This document shows, piece after piece, positions 1-8,634 of a stretch of DNA of 55,347 bases (positions are counted from its first letter, which is position 1; every line of letters starts with the position of its first letter). Below the pieces are notes generated by a model that had not been told where the DNA came from, searched no databases, and worked only from the letters and a program-made list of their open reading frames with translations. The stretch comes from Polynucleobacter sp. 78F-HAINBA. GTDB lineage: Bacteria > Pseudomonadota > Gammaproteobacteria > Burkholderiales > Burkholderiaceae. A program made the position numbers and the translations under genes. The stretch covers positions 1 to 55,347 of the forward strand of contig NZ_JACVOQ010000009.1 of the NCBI RefSeq assembly GCF_018882325.1, given 5' to 3'.

Positions 1-74
1 ACCCGTTTTTGACCGCCTGACTTTAAAAACTCCTTAACTACCTTTAGTTTGAACTGCTTGTTGTACTTGCTCAT
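1..74 (-). CDS. IS3-family transposase OrfA, N-terminal fragment
   Basis: The reading frame begins at ATG 74 with a GGGGG-containing ribosome-binding region about 12 bases upstream and runs off the window edge. The 24 visible residues start MSKYNKQFKLKVVKEFLKSG, which is the beginning of the helix-turn-helix DNA-binding protein OrfA of IS3-family elements. In this family OrfA binds the terminal repeats, and the active transposase is usually an OrfAB frameshift fusion. Whether the element is intact cannot be told from this window. Confidence 0.8.
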   Translation of the reverse strand, partial: MSKYNKQFKLKVVKEFLKSGGQKR

Positions 75-127
75 AAAACAAAACCCCCTTGGTTGGACAT
101 AGCGTCCAACTTTTGGGGGTCAGTTCA
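1..127 (-). mobile_element. IS3-family insertion sequence, 5' end (cut by window edge)
   Basis: The left window edge lies inside an insertion sequence read leftward. Its outer end is a terminal inverted repeat at about 102-127 (minus strand begins TGAACTGACCCCCAAAAG). A transposase OrfA start follows at position 74. The same terminal sequence, with few changes, is found at 55222-55247 at the other end of the window, where an OrfB C-terminus is seen, so both edges hold the same element type in the same orientation. The group within IS3 cannot be fixed from this much sequence; IS150-like is a guess. Confidence 0.85.
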
Positions 128-165
128 CATGTGCGGGATTTTTTATTGCCAGGAATTTGAATACA

Positions 166-1299
166 TTACACAATCTTTGTCCAAGCAGTCTTGCCGGCAT
201 ACTTTTTAATCGCCGCCTCATCAAACTCAAAACCTAGTCCTGGAGTTTTGTGCAGAATCAAGTCGCCATTCTTAAAAGTAAGTTGCTTGTTAATTAATCT
301 GCGGAAATTCAAGACCTGATCATCCAAGAAAAATTCTACGAAGCGAGCATTTGGCGTTGCTGCCACCAAGGGCGCATGCAAATCATGCATCCAGTGTGGG
401 CAAACAATCACGCCCTTTAAATCGGCGTAAGCAGAAATACGACGCCACTCAGTGATACCACCACACACAGCTGCATCAGACTGCAAAATCGCTGCCCCAC
501 CAGCATCGATGAGCTCCCGGAAACGCCAGCGCCCCGCTTCCATCTCTCCGGTAGCCACATTAATCTTGGTTTGACGTGCCAGCGCCGCATGCAGATCAAT
601 GGCATCAGGCGAAAATGGCTCTTCAATCCAATAAGGGTTGTAAGCCTCAAAACGACGAATGTACTCCAGGGCGGTCGGCAGATCACGCCAAGCGTTATTA
701 GCATCCAAGGTCAGTAAAACATCGTCACCAACGGCCTTACGGGCAGCCTTAACGCGTGCCTCCTCCTCTCTTGGGGAAAGGCGACCTACTTTCATTTTGA
801 CGGCCTTAAAGCCCTGTTTAACGTAGGACTCCATCTCCTTGCCCAACTTGGCAGGAGTTTTACCATCTAGATAGTAGCCACCACTGGCATAAGCCGGGAC
901 GCGGTCGTCTACGACTGATCCTAAATAATGGTGAAGGGGCAATTTTGCGGCACGGGCATTTAAATCCCAGAGCGCCGTGTCCAAAATCGAGATACCGCGC
1001 ATCACTGCACCGGCGCGCCCTTGCAAAATGGACTCGTTATACATATCCATCCACAGACCTTCACTGCGATGGCTATTTTGACCAATCAGTTTTGGGGCCA
1101 GTAGTTGCTCTACTGCAATCTTGGCAATATCACCGCCTGCACTGCCGACATAGCAAAAGCCAATGCCCTCATTACCATCCTTACCGCGCACCTTGACTAG
1201 ACAATAGTGGCGCTCTGAAACCGTTCGAGTGGAAAAGGAGGTGACCTTATCTAGAGGCACCGCTACAGCAGCAACTGATACTGACTCAATGATGGGCAT
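166..1299 (-). CDS. Enolase-superfamily enzyme (mandelate racemase/muconate lactonizing type)
   Basis: This 377-residue protein has the usual length of the superfamily: an N-terminal capping domain followed by a TIM barrel. Visible catalytic features in order are a KxK motif (AVKMKVGR), three metal-ligand regions (LDANNAW, IEEPF, ATGEMEAG) and a C-terminal HWMHDLHAP segment holding the histidine typical of the mandelate racemase subgroup. Such enzymes abstract the proton next to a carboxylate, most often on sugar acids; the substrate cannot be read from sequence. I chose ATG 1299, with AGGAG 6 bases upstream, over an in-frame TTG at 1317. It ends close to the left IS and is divergent from the dehydrogenase at 1418. 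Confidence 0.85.
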   Translation of the reverse strand: MPIIESVSVAAVAVPLDKVTSFSTRTVSERHYCLVKVRGKDGNEGIGFCYVGSAGGDIAKIAVEQLLAPKLIGQNSHRSEGLWMDMYNESILQGRAGAVMRGISILDTALWDLNARAAKLPLHHYLGSVVDDRVPAYASGGYYLDGKTPAKLGKEMESYVKQGFKAVKMKVGRLSPREEEARVKAARKAVGDDVLLTLDANNAWRDLPTALEYIRRFEAYNPYWIEEPFSPDAIDLHAALARQTKINVATGEMEAGRWRFRELIDAGGAAILQSDAAVCGGITEWRRISAYADLKGVIVCPHWMHDLHAPLVAATPNARFVEFFLDDQVLNFRRLINKQLTFKNGDLILHKTPGLGFEFDEAAIKKYAGKTAWTKIV

Positions 1300-1417
1300 G
1301 GGAGCTCCTATATTCAAAAAATTATTGTAGCCACAATTAAGAATGTATGACGACTTCCAAATAGGGAATAATGGGTCGCTTAGGAAGTAGCTTCATCTAC
1401 GATTATTTGGAGGCATT

Positions 1418-2344
1418 ATGAGCAAAGTTGTTGTCATGGGTACTGGGACTATGGGAGTAGGCATCGCAGCTAGCTTTCTGGCCTATGGCGCCGAAACAAT
1501 TTTGCTAGGCAGGGACTGCAATAAGGCAGAGCTCAACCTTTCTAAGGTAGAGCTCTGCGCTGACACCATCAATCCCTCATGGCGAGATACTGGCGCCCAA
1601 CTCATTGCAGGCAGAATCGCAGATTGGTCTGATTGGCAAAATACCGATCTCCTTATTGAAACCATTTCTGAGCGTCTTGATCTCAAAAAGGCTCTTTTTA
1701 GAGAGCTTGATCAGCGCGTGCCACCCAGCATTCCAATTGGCAGCAACAGCTCGGGCTTTCCTATTAGCGATATTACGCAAGGCCTAGCAACAAGCCATCG
1801 CATGTTTAATACCCATTACTTTATGCCCGCCCATATCGTTCCTTTGGTAGAGGTAGTGTTGGGTGAAAAATCTGATCCACAGATGGCTGAAGAGATTTGT
1901 AATCTCTATCGTAGCCATGGCAAAAAACCAGTCTTGGTCAAGCGAGATATTCCAGGGTTTTTAGCCAACCGAATTCAGCATGCCCTAATGCGTGAAGCGC
2001 TTTCTTTGGTGCAAGAAGGAATCGCTTCACCAGATGATGTTGATACTGCAGTGCGCTATAGCTTTGGCTTTCGTTATGCTGCAGTTGGCCCCATGACTCA
2101 AAAAGAAATCTCTGGCTGGGAAGGTATGGCACTAGCTGCGGAGGTCATCTACCCCTCCCTCTCGAATATCCAAGCACCCCCCGCTTGCGTTATGAATCTG
2201 GTCAAGTCTGGAAAAACAGGTATGGCTAAAGGCGCAGGTTTTAGAGAGTGGTCTCCAGAGGAGGGAGCTCAAATGAAGCAGATATATGAAGAACGACTCA
2301 AGGCGGCCTTCGAAGTACTAAAAATAGCACCTGAAGTAAATTAA
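1418..2344 (+). CDS. 3-hydroxyacyl-CoA dehydrogenase family protein
   Basis: This is a 308-residue NAD-dependent dehydrogenase of the 3-hydroxyacyl-CoA dehydrogenase family. The N-terminal Rossmann fold carries GTGTMGVGIA at about residues 8-17. The C-terminal helical domain begins near GFLANRIQHALMREALSLV and continues with the DDVDTAV...GFRYAAVGPM segment typical of the family. Members oxidise 3-hydroxyacyl-CoA or 3-hydroxy acids; as a stand-alone short form lacking a hydratase domain it may act on hydroxybutyryl-CoA or on an unrelated hydroxy acid. A strong TTGGAGG site sits 8 bases before the ATG. The divergent enolase-type enzyme suggests a shared catabolic role, which is inference. Confidence 0.85.
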   Translation: MSKVVVMGTGTMGVGIAASFLAYGAETILLGRDCNKAELNLSKVELCADTINPSWRDTGAQLIAGRIADWSDWQNTDLLIETISERLDLKKALFRELDQRVPPSIPIGSNSSGFPISDITQGLATSHRMFNTHYFMPAHIVPLVEVVLGEKSDPQMAEEICNLYRSHGKKPVLVKRDIPGFLANRIQHALMREALSLVQEGIASPDDVDTAVRYSFGFRYAAVGPMTQKEISGWEGMALAAEVIYPSLSNIQAPPACVMNLVKSGKTGMAKGAGFREWSPEEGAQMKQIYEERLKAAFEVLKIAPEVN

Positions 2345-2415
2345 ATCGATATTGTTGCAACACAGCACAGCCCAAATTACCCGGATCTTTCGTAACAATA
2401 TTGGATAATTGCCGG

Positions 2416-3879
2416 GTGAAGAAAAATGTCTGTGCGCGCCCCCTCTTGTTAAAAGGGGCAATTAACGTAATTGGATTCGCCCTAGCTGGCCTCATTCCAC
2501 TACCAGGGATAGAGCTCGTCTCCAGCGCATTAGCGCAAACTACAAACCAAACTAGCAAGGTCAGCAAGGCTCCGCAAGTTAAACAAAAGATCGTCGTACA
2601 AAGCAACAAGCAAGCTGGACTTAAAGTCAAATCAGGCTCGCTAGATCAATCCTCTAAAAGCATGAGCTTAAATCCAGAATTATTTAAACGGATTGAGGGC
2701 CAGTACAGCAATGATGTTGGCTCGAATTTAGATTACCGCGTCCAACGTGGCTGCCTACGTCGCAGCTTTAATGAGGACAATCTCCCGGCCAACTTAGGTC
2801 TCAGCGATAACAACTTCAATGATTTCTTCCGATCCCAAACCAAAGGCTTTTTTGACCGAATGCGTGGTAATTGCATCCCTTATGCATTAGCTCTTGGAAG
2901 TCGAAACCGTTTTGACTCACTCAGCATCATGAACGGCCCCATACAAGACGCCAAGACGGAAATTTGGACCTTTACCCCTTCAGCAGCAGGCAGCTTCTTA
3001 ATTCAACAGGACTACCTAAAAGACGAGTCGAAGCGTTTTACTGAAATTCAACTACCATTACGTGACGTTTTATACGACCCCAAAAAAGTAGGCGATAAAT
3101 TGCCAGTGGAGCTCATTTGGGATTTGAACTCTGTCATTAAACAGATCTATCCCGAAGATAGCAGCGCATTAGAAAATACCAACAGCATTGTTCGCTTGAT
3201 TGTGGACTTTGGTGATAAAGAGCGTTGGGCGCAAATATGGGCAGCTGAAATTATTGATCCAGTTTCAGGCGAAGTATTTTCTAGCGCATTTTGGGTGGAA
3301 AGAAGTGATATTCCAGGCGCCTTTTATGCTGCTAGTGGCGAGTCCATCGAGCGCACCTTCTGGACCAATCCCTTAAGTTATCGACGCATCTCGAGGGGCG
3401 TTGGAAGCGTGAGAGCATCTAGTAAAAAAGTTGCCCCATCTAAGAATGCCAATGCGACAGCGGCAGCACCAAAGCAACGATATCGAACCCACATGGGGAT
3501 TGATTACTCAGCACCGATTGGGACGCCAATCTTTAGCGTAGCAACCGGCAAGGTAGTGCATTTGGGCTATAGCGGCGCCTTTGGCAATCTCATTATCCTT
3601 GAGCACCCCGGAAACTATCGCACCTACTATGCTCATTTAAGCAACTACAACACCGAGCTAGAAGTTGGGAATGAAGTGCGACGTGGTTTGGAGATCGGCT
3701 ATGTTGGGTCAACCGGACGCTCTACCGGCCCTCACCTTCACTTTGAATTAAGGAAAGATGGTATCTACGTTGATCCATATGGCGCTAAAACAGAGTTAGA
3801 TTTATGGAATATGCGCGATAGCGATAGCGGCTTACTCACCAGAGAAATTCTCTTACTGGGCACGCCCCCCAAGAATTAA
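2416..3879 (+). CDS. M23-family metallopeptidase (LytM/NlpD-type), exported
   Basis: About 487 residues. The N-terminus has a basic stretch, a hydrophobic core and an ALAQ cleavage-like site, so export to the periplasm is expected. The middle portion is a beta-rich region of unknown role. The C-terminal M23 domain is clear: HMGIDYSAPIGTPI supplies the first His and Asp zinc ligands, and GPHLHFEL the HxH motif, with YYAHLS between. These enzymes cut peptidoglycan cross-links or regulate amidases; all catalytic residues appear present, so it is probably active. No good ATG exists upstream of the signal peptide; GTG 2416 is the likeliest start, TTG 2401 an alternative. A long hairpin follows the stop. 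Confidence 0.85.
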   Translation: MKKNVCARPLLLKGAINVIGFALAGLIPLPGIELVSSALAQTTNQTSKVSKAPQVKQKIVVQSNKQAGLKVKSGSLDQSSKSMSLNPELFKRIEGQYSNDVGSNLDYRVQRGCLRRSFNEDNLPANLGLSDNNFNDFFRSQTKGFFDRMRGNCIPYALALGSRNRFDSLSIMNGPIQDAKTEIWTFTPSAAGSFLIQQDYLKDESKRFTEIQLPLRDVLYDPKKVGDKLPVELIWDLNSVIKQIYPEDSSALENTNSIVRLIVDFGDKERWAQIWAAEIIDPVSGEVFSSAFWVERSDIPGAFYAASGESIERTFWTNPLSYRRISRGVGSVRASSKKVAPSKNANATAAAPKQRYRTHMGIDYSAPIGTPIFSVATGKVVHLGYSGAFGNLIILEHPGNYRTYYAHLSNYNTELEVGNEVRRGLEIGYVGSTGRSTGPHLHFELRKDGIYVDPYGAKTELDLWNMRDSDSGLLTREILLLGTPPKN

Positions 3880-3903
3880 GAAGCGCTTAATCACTGCAGC
3901 AAT

Positions 3904-3965
3904 ATTAAAGGGGCCTAATTGAGCTGACCCACAAAAGTTGGGCAGTTCAATTAGGCCCCTTTAAT
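3904..3965. terminator. Long hairpin between convergent genes; likely bidirectional terminator derived from an IS end
   Basis: A nearly perfect inverted repeat of about 27 bases per arm (ATTAAAGGGGCCTAATTGA on the left matched on the right) surrounds a short CAAAAGT loop. It separates the peptidase gene from the oppositely oriented uspA, where a bidirectional terminator is expected. The interior resembles the right terminal repeat of the IS at 55222: both hold CTGACCCACAAAAGTTGG followed by (A/G)CAGTT and TTAGG. It could be an IS-end remnant or a MITE-like element reused as terminator. Confidence 0.75.
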
Positions 3966-3982
3966 GTTTACGGCGTCGTGTA

Positions 3983-4423
3983 TCAACCAAGAACTAATAC
4001 TGGCAACTTAGCATGCACAATCACTTCATGCGTTTCGCTGCCCAATAAAACACTCTTAATGCCAGTGCGCTTATGTGAAGCCATCACGATCACATCCGCC
4101 TTGGCTTTCTTGGCGCCTTCCAAAATACCCTCAGATAAATTGCTATCTGCGATATGCAAGGCATTGACCTTAATGCCAGTACCTAATGCAACAGTTGCTT
4201 TTTTAAAGATATCCATAGCGAATGCCTCGCATACCTTCTTATGATCTTTTTGAGAAATGCCATAGCCCATCGTGCTATCGGAATAGACCATCGGCGGCAT
4301 TGGATCGGAAACATAAACCAATGTCACAGCGGCTTTATCAGCTTTAGCAAGCGCGGCAACCTTTTTTAAGGACTTTTTACTTACATCTGAACCATCAACC
4401 GGTACTAATAAGTGCTTGAACAT
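3983..4423 (-). CDS. Universal stress protein, UspA family
   Basis: This 146-residue protein is a single UspA domain. It begins FKHLLVPVDGSDVSKKS and ends with GSETHEVIVHAKLPVLVLG, both diagnostic of the family, with VMASHKRTG in between. UspA proteins are cytoplasmic dimers that help cells survive starvation, oxidative or respiratory stress; some bind ATP. The SHKRTGIKSVLLGS segment partly resembles the ATP-binding GxxGx9GS/T motif but is not an exact match, so nucleotide binding is uncertain. It stands alone as a leftward gene with its own upstream region, divergent from the DUF2177 gene. Confidence 0.9.
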   Translation of the reverse strand: MFKHLLVPVDGSDVSKKSLKKVAALAKADKAAVTLVYVSDPMPPMVYSDSTMGYGISQKDHKKVCEAFAMDIFKKATVALGTGIKVNALHIADSNLSEGILEGAKKAKADVIVMASHKRTGIKSVLLGSETHEVIVHAKLPVLVLG

Positions 4424-4511
4424 ATCGACTCCTGTTAAATTAAACCCTAATGACTTTCATTCCATCATAATCCTTATTATTCATCTGTAAAAGCATGAAA
4501 GGGGCACTGAA

Positions 4512-4913
4512 TTGCTCAAGTATTTAGCGGTCTATTTTTCATTTTTACTGTCATTAGTCGTCATTGATTTGATTTGGCTGCTCGGCATCGCCAAGAATCT
4601 CTACCGCGACGACATGGGCTCGCTCATGGCCAGCGAACCCAAATTGCTGGCTGGCCTCGGTTTTTATCTTCTATATGCGCTTGGTGCATCCATTTTTGTC
4701 ATACTCCCAGCCATCTCTAGGCAGTCCTGGATATATGCAGTGCAATATGGCGCCCTATTTGGCTTCTTTTGTTACATGACTTACGACCTCACTAACTTAG
4801 CAGTAATTCGTGACTTTCCCATTCGATTGGCATTTATCGATATCGCTTGGGGATCTGCAGTAACAGCACTTTCCACAACTATTGCCTACTGGGTTGGTAG
4901 TCGCATAGCCTGA
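4512..4913 (+). CDS. DUF2177-family membrane protein
   Basis: A 133-residue protein with about four hydrophobic membrane segments, beginning LKYLAVYFSFLLSLVVIDLIWL and containing the MTYDLTNLAVIRDFP stretch typical of DUF2177. Its function is unknown. The start is TTG: an AGGGG site lies about 10 bases upstream and there is no in-frame ATG nearby. It is 13 bases ahead of the SulP transporter in the same direction, so the two are probably co-transcribed. Confidence 0.75.
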   Translation: MLKYLAVYFSFLLSLVVIDLIWLLGIAKNLYRDDMGSLMASEPKLLAGLGFYLLYALGASIFVILPAISRQSWIYAVQYGALFGFFCYMTYDLTNLAVIRDFPIRLAFIDIAWGSAVTALSTTIAYWVGSRIA

Positions 4914-4926
4914 AGCCTTTTTACTA

Positions 4927-6564
4927 ATGAATCTCTTTCACCCGAAACTACTCGATTCTTTTAAAGGCTATAACGGAGCCCTGCTCAGCAAAGATATTTT
5001 GGCGGGTATTACGGTTGGCGTAGTTGCACTGCCATTGGCAATGGCATTTGCGATTGCCAGCGGACTTAAGCCTGAAGCGGGCCTCTTTACAGCCATCATT
5101 GCTGGTGGTCTGATTTCAATACTAGGCGGTAGTCGCGTTCAAATTGGCGGGCCAGCTGGCGCCTTCATTGTGATTGTGTACGGCATTGTTGAGCACTATG
5201 GCGTTGCCAATTTACTCTTAGCGACCGCGATGTCTGGAGTATTTTTATTTCTGATGGGGCTCTTTCGGCTGGGCACTTTAATTCGCTTTATTCCAGTTGC
5301 CGTCATTATTGGATTTACCAATGGAATCGCCGTATTAATTGGCCTATCGCAAGTGAAAGAATTTTTTGGCTTGCAAATTACGAAGATGCCTGCTGAATTT
5401 TTTCAGGCAATTCAGACTTTATATGCAGCAGCCGATACAGTGAATCCAATTGCCCTCATGCTATCGATGGGTAGTCTGGCGCTGTTAATTTCTTGGCGGG
5501 CATTTCAAAAGCATCTCGGCTACCTAAGCCATATTCCAGGAACAGTCATTGCAATGGCTGTAGCTACCATAGTTACCGGCATATTTAATCTTCCCGTGGA
5601 TACGATAGGTAGTCGCTTTGGAGGCATTCCCTCCGGACTACCCAGCTTTGAATGGATTCCCATTAGCTGGAGCACTGCACAGTTTGTGATTGCACCAGCA
5701 ATTACTCTCGCCCTGCTTGGTGCGATTGAATCGCTACTATGCGCACGGATTGCCGATGGACTCATCCACGATCGCCATGAGTCGAATCAAGAGCTCATGG
5801 CTCAAGGTATCGCCAATGTAGTTAGTCCATTTTTTGGCGGCATGCCAGCAACAGGAACCATTGCAAGAACAGTCACCAATATACAAAGTGGTGCAAGCAC
5901 TCCGATTGCTGGGATCGTTCACTCAATCACATTACTCGTGATTATTTTGTTTGGTGCTCCACTCGCTAAAGATATCCCTTTGGCCAGCTTAGCTGCCATC
6001 CTAATGTTTGTTGCTTGGAATATGGGTGAGTGGAGAAAATTTGCTGACCTAAAACAATTTCGTCTACCGTATCGCTTGACCATGTTGAGCGTCTTTTTTC
6101 TGACGATCATTTTGGATCTCACCGTTGCAATCCAAGTAGGCCTGCTGCTAGCATTTATTACCTTCATCTATCGCATCTCTAGCTTATCTCGATATGAATC
6201 GGCAAGTGCAGTTGATTTTCCAGAACTGCAGCAGTTCCAAGGAAGTATTTCCGTCTTCAGAATCTATGGCGCCATCTTTTTTGGTGCTGTAAAAATTCTG
6301 GAGAACATTGAAAATGAATTGCCTTCAAAAGTATTGGTACTTGATTTGAAGAACGTCATCTACATCGATGTTTCTGGAATGGATGCCCTGCTTGAGCTTG
6401 AAGAGGTTTGCAAAAATCGGGGTGTCAGACTCCTAATTTGCGGGCTGGTACATCAGCCATATGAAATGGCAGTGCGCGGAGGTCTCTTTGAGCGACTGTC
6501 TGATGACGGCATCTACCCAGACTTACAACATGGCATTGCCGCGGCAATTAGTCAGTCACATTAA
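4927..6564 (+). CDS. SulP-family inorganic anion transporter
   Basis: This 545-residue membrane protein carries the SulP/SLC26 transporter core, with the conserved opening GITVGVVALPLAMAFAIASGL and GGSRVQIGGPAGAFI, followed by a C-terminal STAS domain (about residues 440-540, including VLVLDLKNVIYIDVSGMDALLEL). SulP proteins move sulfate, bicarbonate or other anions across the inner membrane; the substrate is not determined by sequence alone. The first genes after it are convergent: its stop overlaps the TauE/SafE-like stop by 4 bases. Confidence 0.9.
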   Translation: MNLFHPKLLDSFKGYNGALLSKDILAGITVGVVALPLAMAFAIASGLKPEAGLFTAIIAGGLISILGGSRVQIGGPAGAFIVIVYGIVEHYGVANLLLATAMSGVFLFLMGLFRLGTLIRFIPVAVIIGFTNGIAVLIGLSQVKEFFGLQITKMPAEFFQAIQTLYAAADTVNPIALMLSMGSLALLISWRAFQKHLGYLSHIPGTVIAMAVATIVTGIFNLPVDTIGSRFGGIPSGLPSFEWIPISWSTAQFVIAPAITLALLGAIESLLCARIADGLIHDRHESNQELMAQGIANVVSPFFGGMPATGTIARTVTNIQSGASTPIAGIVHSITLLVIILFGAPLAKDIPLASLAAILMFVAWNMGEWRKFADLKQFRLPYRLTMLSVFFLTIILDLTVAIQVGLLLAFITFIYRISSLSRYESASAVDFPELQQFQGSISVFRIYGAIFFGAVKILENIENELPSKVLVLDLKNVIYIDVSGMDALLELEEVCKNRGVRLLICGLVHQPYEMAVRGGLFERLSDDGIYPDLQHGIAAAISQSH

Positions 6565-7292
6565 CTGATACAGAAACCACCTTTTAGCAAAGCTTCCGGC
6601 AAATACCAAGCCCGATAAAGGCCAAATATTCCTGCAGATATCAAAAGGCCAGCAGCGATATACCTCACCCAAATATATTGACCGAACTGCGTCAAGGCTG
6701 CTGAAAATTTAGAGATCAGCAAGAGGTTAGGTAAAGTGCCCAAGCCAAATGCCAGCATCATCGCTGCTCCGGTGAATACATCCCCCGATAAAAATGCGAG
6801 GGGTAAAACGCTATAAACCAAACCACAGGGAACCAAGCCCCACACCATTCCACTGAACCAACGGGATGAACGACCCGTAAAGCTTCCTAAGTATTTGGCC
6901 CAATAACTCGCCATCCGCGCACCCAGCCACTTTCCGACCAATAAGGGATTATTGGACCTCTGGCGCAAAAGACGTACTCCCATCAGCAATAAAACTAAAG
7001 ACGTAAAAGCAAATAGGGGGCGCTGAATCGGCACTACGTTTTGCTGCCAAAGAATAGCTCCAGCCCAAGCAGCGAGAGCACCTAGGAGAACATAGGTCGT
7101 CAAGCGTCCTAAGTGCATAATTAGTTGAAGATAAAACAACTCAGACTTAGTCTGCAAGGGGGCGTAAGAAGCCGACGGGGCACTGCCCTGACGTTCAATT
7201 GCCGCCGCAATACCGCCACACATTAGGGCGCAGTGCCACCCACTAACTAGAGCGCCCAAGAATACGGCTAACAAAAGACTGGTAGTCAGCAT
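6561..7292 (-). CDS. Sulfite exporter TauE/SafE-family (DsbD-transmembrane-like) protein
   Basis: A 243-residue protein with about six membrane segments and the N-terminal signature GWHCALMCGGIAAAI, including a Cys pair, that marks the TauE/SafE or DsbD-transmembrane-like group. Relatives often lie next to cbb3 oxidase and FNR genes and are thought to take part in metal or thiol handling during oxidase assembly. The location between SulP and the fnr-like gene, close to the cco cluster, fits that. Direct sulfite export is less likely but not excluded. It is transcribed divergently from the FNR gene. Confidence 0.75.
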   Translation of the reverse strand: MLTTSLLLAVFLGALVSGWHCALMCGGIAAAIERQGSAPSASYAPLQTKSELFYLQLIMHLGRLTTYVLLGALAAWAGAILWQQNVVPIQRPLFAFTSLVLLLMGVRLLRQRSNNPLLVGKWLGARMASYWAKYLGSFTGRSSRWFSGMVWGLVPCGLVYSVLPLAFLSGDVFTGAAMMLAFGLGTLPNLLLISKFSAALTQFGQYIWVRYIAAGLLISAGIFGLYRAWYLPEALLKGGFCIS

Positions 7293-7373
7293 TTAAGCAT
7301 CCAGCCCTGCGGGGAAATATTAAAATTGCGCATTATCCGAGTAGAATAAACTCATCTGACATCTTGATCCAAT

Positions 7374-8132
7374 ATGAATTACACCAGCTCTGATGCCCCA
7401 AGTAGCAAATGCTCAGTATGCGTACTGGGTCAATTCTGCTTGCCAGTAGGGATCAGCTCAAGTGATATTGCCAAGATTGATACCCTCGTAAAAGAGCGGG
7501 TCCACTTACAAAAAGGTGAAAGCCTCTACCGTCATGGCGACCCACTTTCTGCGGTGTACAGCGTACGCTTTGGCACCCTAAAGACCGAGTACGGCCTCGA
7601 GGACGGACGTCAACAAGTGATTGGCTTTCATCTTCCAGGGGAAATCTTAGGTCTTGATGGCATCGGTGAAGGCAGCTACCAATCCGAGGCAATTGCCCTT
7701 GAAGAGAGTGAAGTCTGCATTATTCGCTACGAAGCATTTGAGGATTTGGCGCGCCAAATTCCAGTTCTACAAAAGCAGTTCCACCGCATTCTGAGCAGAG
7801 AACTCACACAAGACCAACGTCACCTGCTCTCATTGGGTAGCTTGCGCGCAGAAGAGCGTTTAGCGGCCTTCCTGCTGAATCTATCCCAACGCCTAGCTGC
7901 GCGTGGTTATCAAAACAATGAATTTGATTTACGCATGAGTCGCGTGGAAATTGGTAGTTACTTAGGCATTCAGATTGAAACTGTGAGCCGCATGCTGTCC
8001 CGCTTTGCTGAATCAGGACTAATTCAGATTAAACAGCGTCATATCAAGCTAATTGACATGGACGGACTTTATGAATTAGCCAGCATCCCTAACCCAGACC
8101 GCGCCGTTCAAATCAAACCAATCAACGCTTAA
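7374..8132 (+). CDS. fnr: FNR-type oxygen-sensing transcription regulator (Crp/Fnr family)
   Basis: The 252-residue protein has the FNR arrangement. An N-terminal cysteine cluster (C13, C16, C22) and a central C115 match the four ligands of an oxygen-labile [4Fe-4S] cluster. A cyclic-nucleotide-like beta barrel and dimerisation helix follow, and then a C-terminal helix-turn-helix containing IETVSRM, whose ExxSR residues are those with which FNR reads TTGAT half-sites. It should activate microaerobic genes when oxygen is low. FNR boxes at 13407 (ccoN) and 39285 fit this protein. The only candidate for autoregulation, TTGATCCAATATGA just ahead of the start, has one good half-site. Confidence 0.92.
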   Translation: MNYTSSDAPSSKCSVCVLGQFCLPVGISSSDIAKIDTLVKERVHLQKGESLYRHGDPLSAVYSVRFGTLKTEYGLEDGRQQVIGFHLPGEILGLDGIGEGSYQSEAIALEESEVCIIRYEAFEDLARQIPVLQKQFHRILSRELTQDQRHLLSLGSLRAEERLAAFLLNLSQRLAARGYQNNEFDLRMSRVEIGSYLGIQIETVSRMLSRFAESGLIQIKQRHIKLIDMDGLYELASIPNPDRAVQIKPINA

Positions 8133-8143
8133 GCAAGACTGCT

Positions 8144-8404
8144 TTAAATCAAGCCGCGATCAGGGGCTTTGTCACCGTCCGCATCAATACCCGGCAGAAT
8201 GTAGGCAGTCAAAGCACTCGAGAACGAGCAAAAAATCCAAATGACAAAAAATCCAATGGTGTAGATGCCTTCATCGGAAATATTTGGATGATAGCCAAAA
8301 AACAATAGCTCAGCAGGATGCACGATGCTAAAGAGCAAGCCTTCAGCCAGAATAGACACCAAAAACGATGGCCACATAATCCAAATGAATAAGCGGTACT
8401 TCAT
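8144..8404 (-). CDS. Small membrane protein of the cco cluster, unknown function
   Basis: An 86-residue protein with two or three hydrophobic segments (IWIMWPSFLVSILAEGLLFSIV; IYTIGFFVIWIFCSFSSALTAYIL). I do not recognise a named family. It is the last gene of the leftward cbb3 cluster, and its start overlaps the FixH stop by 4 bases (ATGA), which argues for translational coupling and a role linked to the oxidase or its assembly. It is convergent with the fnr gene. Confidence 0.7.
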   Translation of the reverse strand: MKYRLFIWIMWPSFLVSILAEGLLFSIVHPAELLFFGYHPNISDEGIYTIGFFVIWIFCSFSSALTAYILPGIDADGDKAPDRGLI

Positions 8405-8604
8405 TTGCGATCCTGCTCTACCTTGAGCTGCTCAACTTTAAGTCCACGCTTCACGACGCCATCGCGAACCGGCTTATCCGAATATAGATTAACGGCCAAA
8501 TAAATAGTAATTACACAACCAATGGCAGCAACTGCTGGGCCACTAATTAATAGCCATGGCCAAAGCTGCTTAAACCAGGGCTTATTTGTTTCGTGTTGTG
8601 ACAT
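8401..8604 (-). CDS. ccoH: FixH/CcoH-like cbb3 oxidase assembly protein (short form)
   Basis: About 67 residues from ATG 8604, which has GAGAGG 6 bases upstream; in-frame ATGs at 8619 and 8610 are alternatives. The protein is an N-terminal KPWFKQLWPWLLISGPAVAAIGCVIT membrane anchor typical of FixH followed by a short charged tail. FixH/CcoH helps assemble or stabilise cbb3 oxidase. It looks shorter than FixH proteins that have a larger periplasmic part, so only the anchor half is present. It lies directly behind ccoG and overlaps the next gene. Confidence 0.75.
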   Translation of the reverse strand: MSQHETNKPWFKQLWPWLLISGPAVAAIGCVITIYLAVNLYSDKPVRDGVVKRGLKVEQLKVEQDRK

Positions 8605-8634
8605 ATTCATCCTCTCCATCTTTCGCTACACAGC

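Noticed and set aside
945..1196. Rightward open frame inside the enolase-type gene
   Set aside because: It is a shadow of the coding strand with no ribosome site and no family-like composition.
7370..7385. FNR-box-like TTGATCCAATATGA ahead of fnr
   Set aside because: Only one half-site fits, and the match overlaps the start codon, so autoregulation is not supported.
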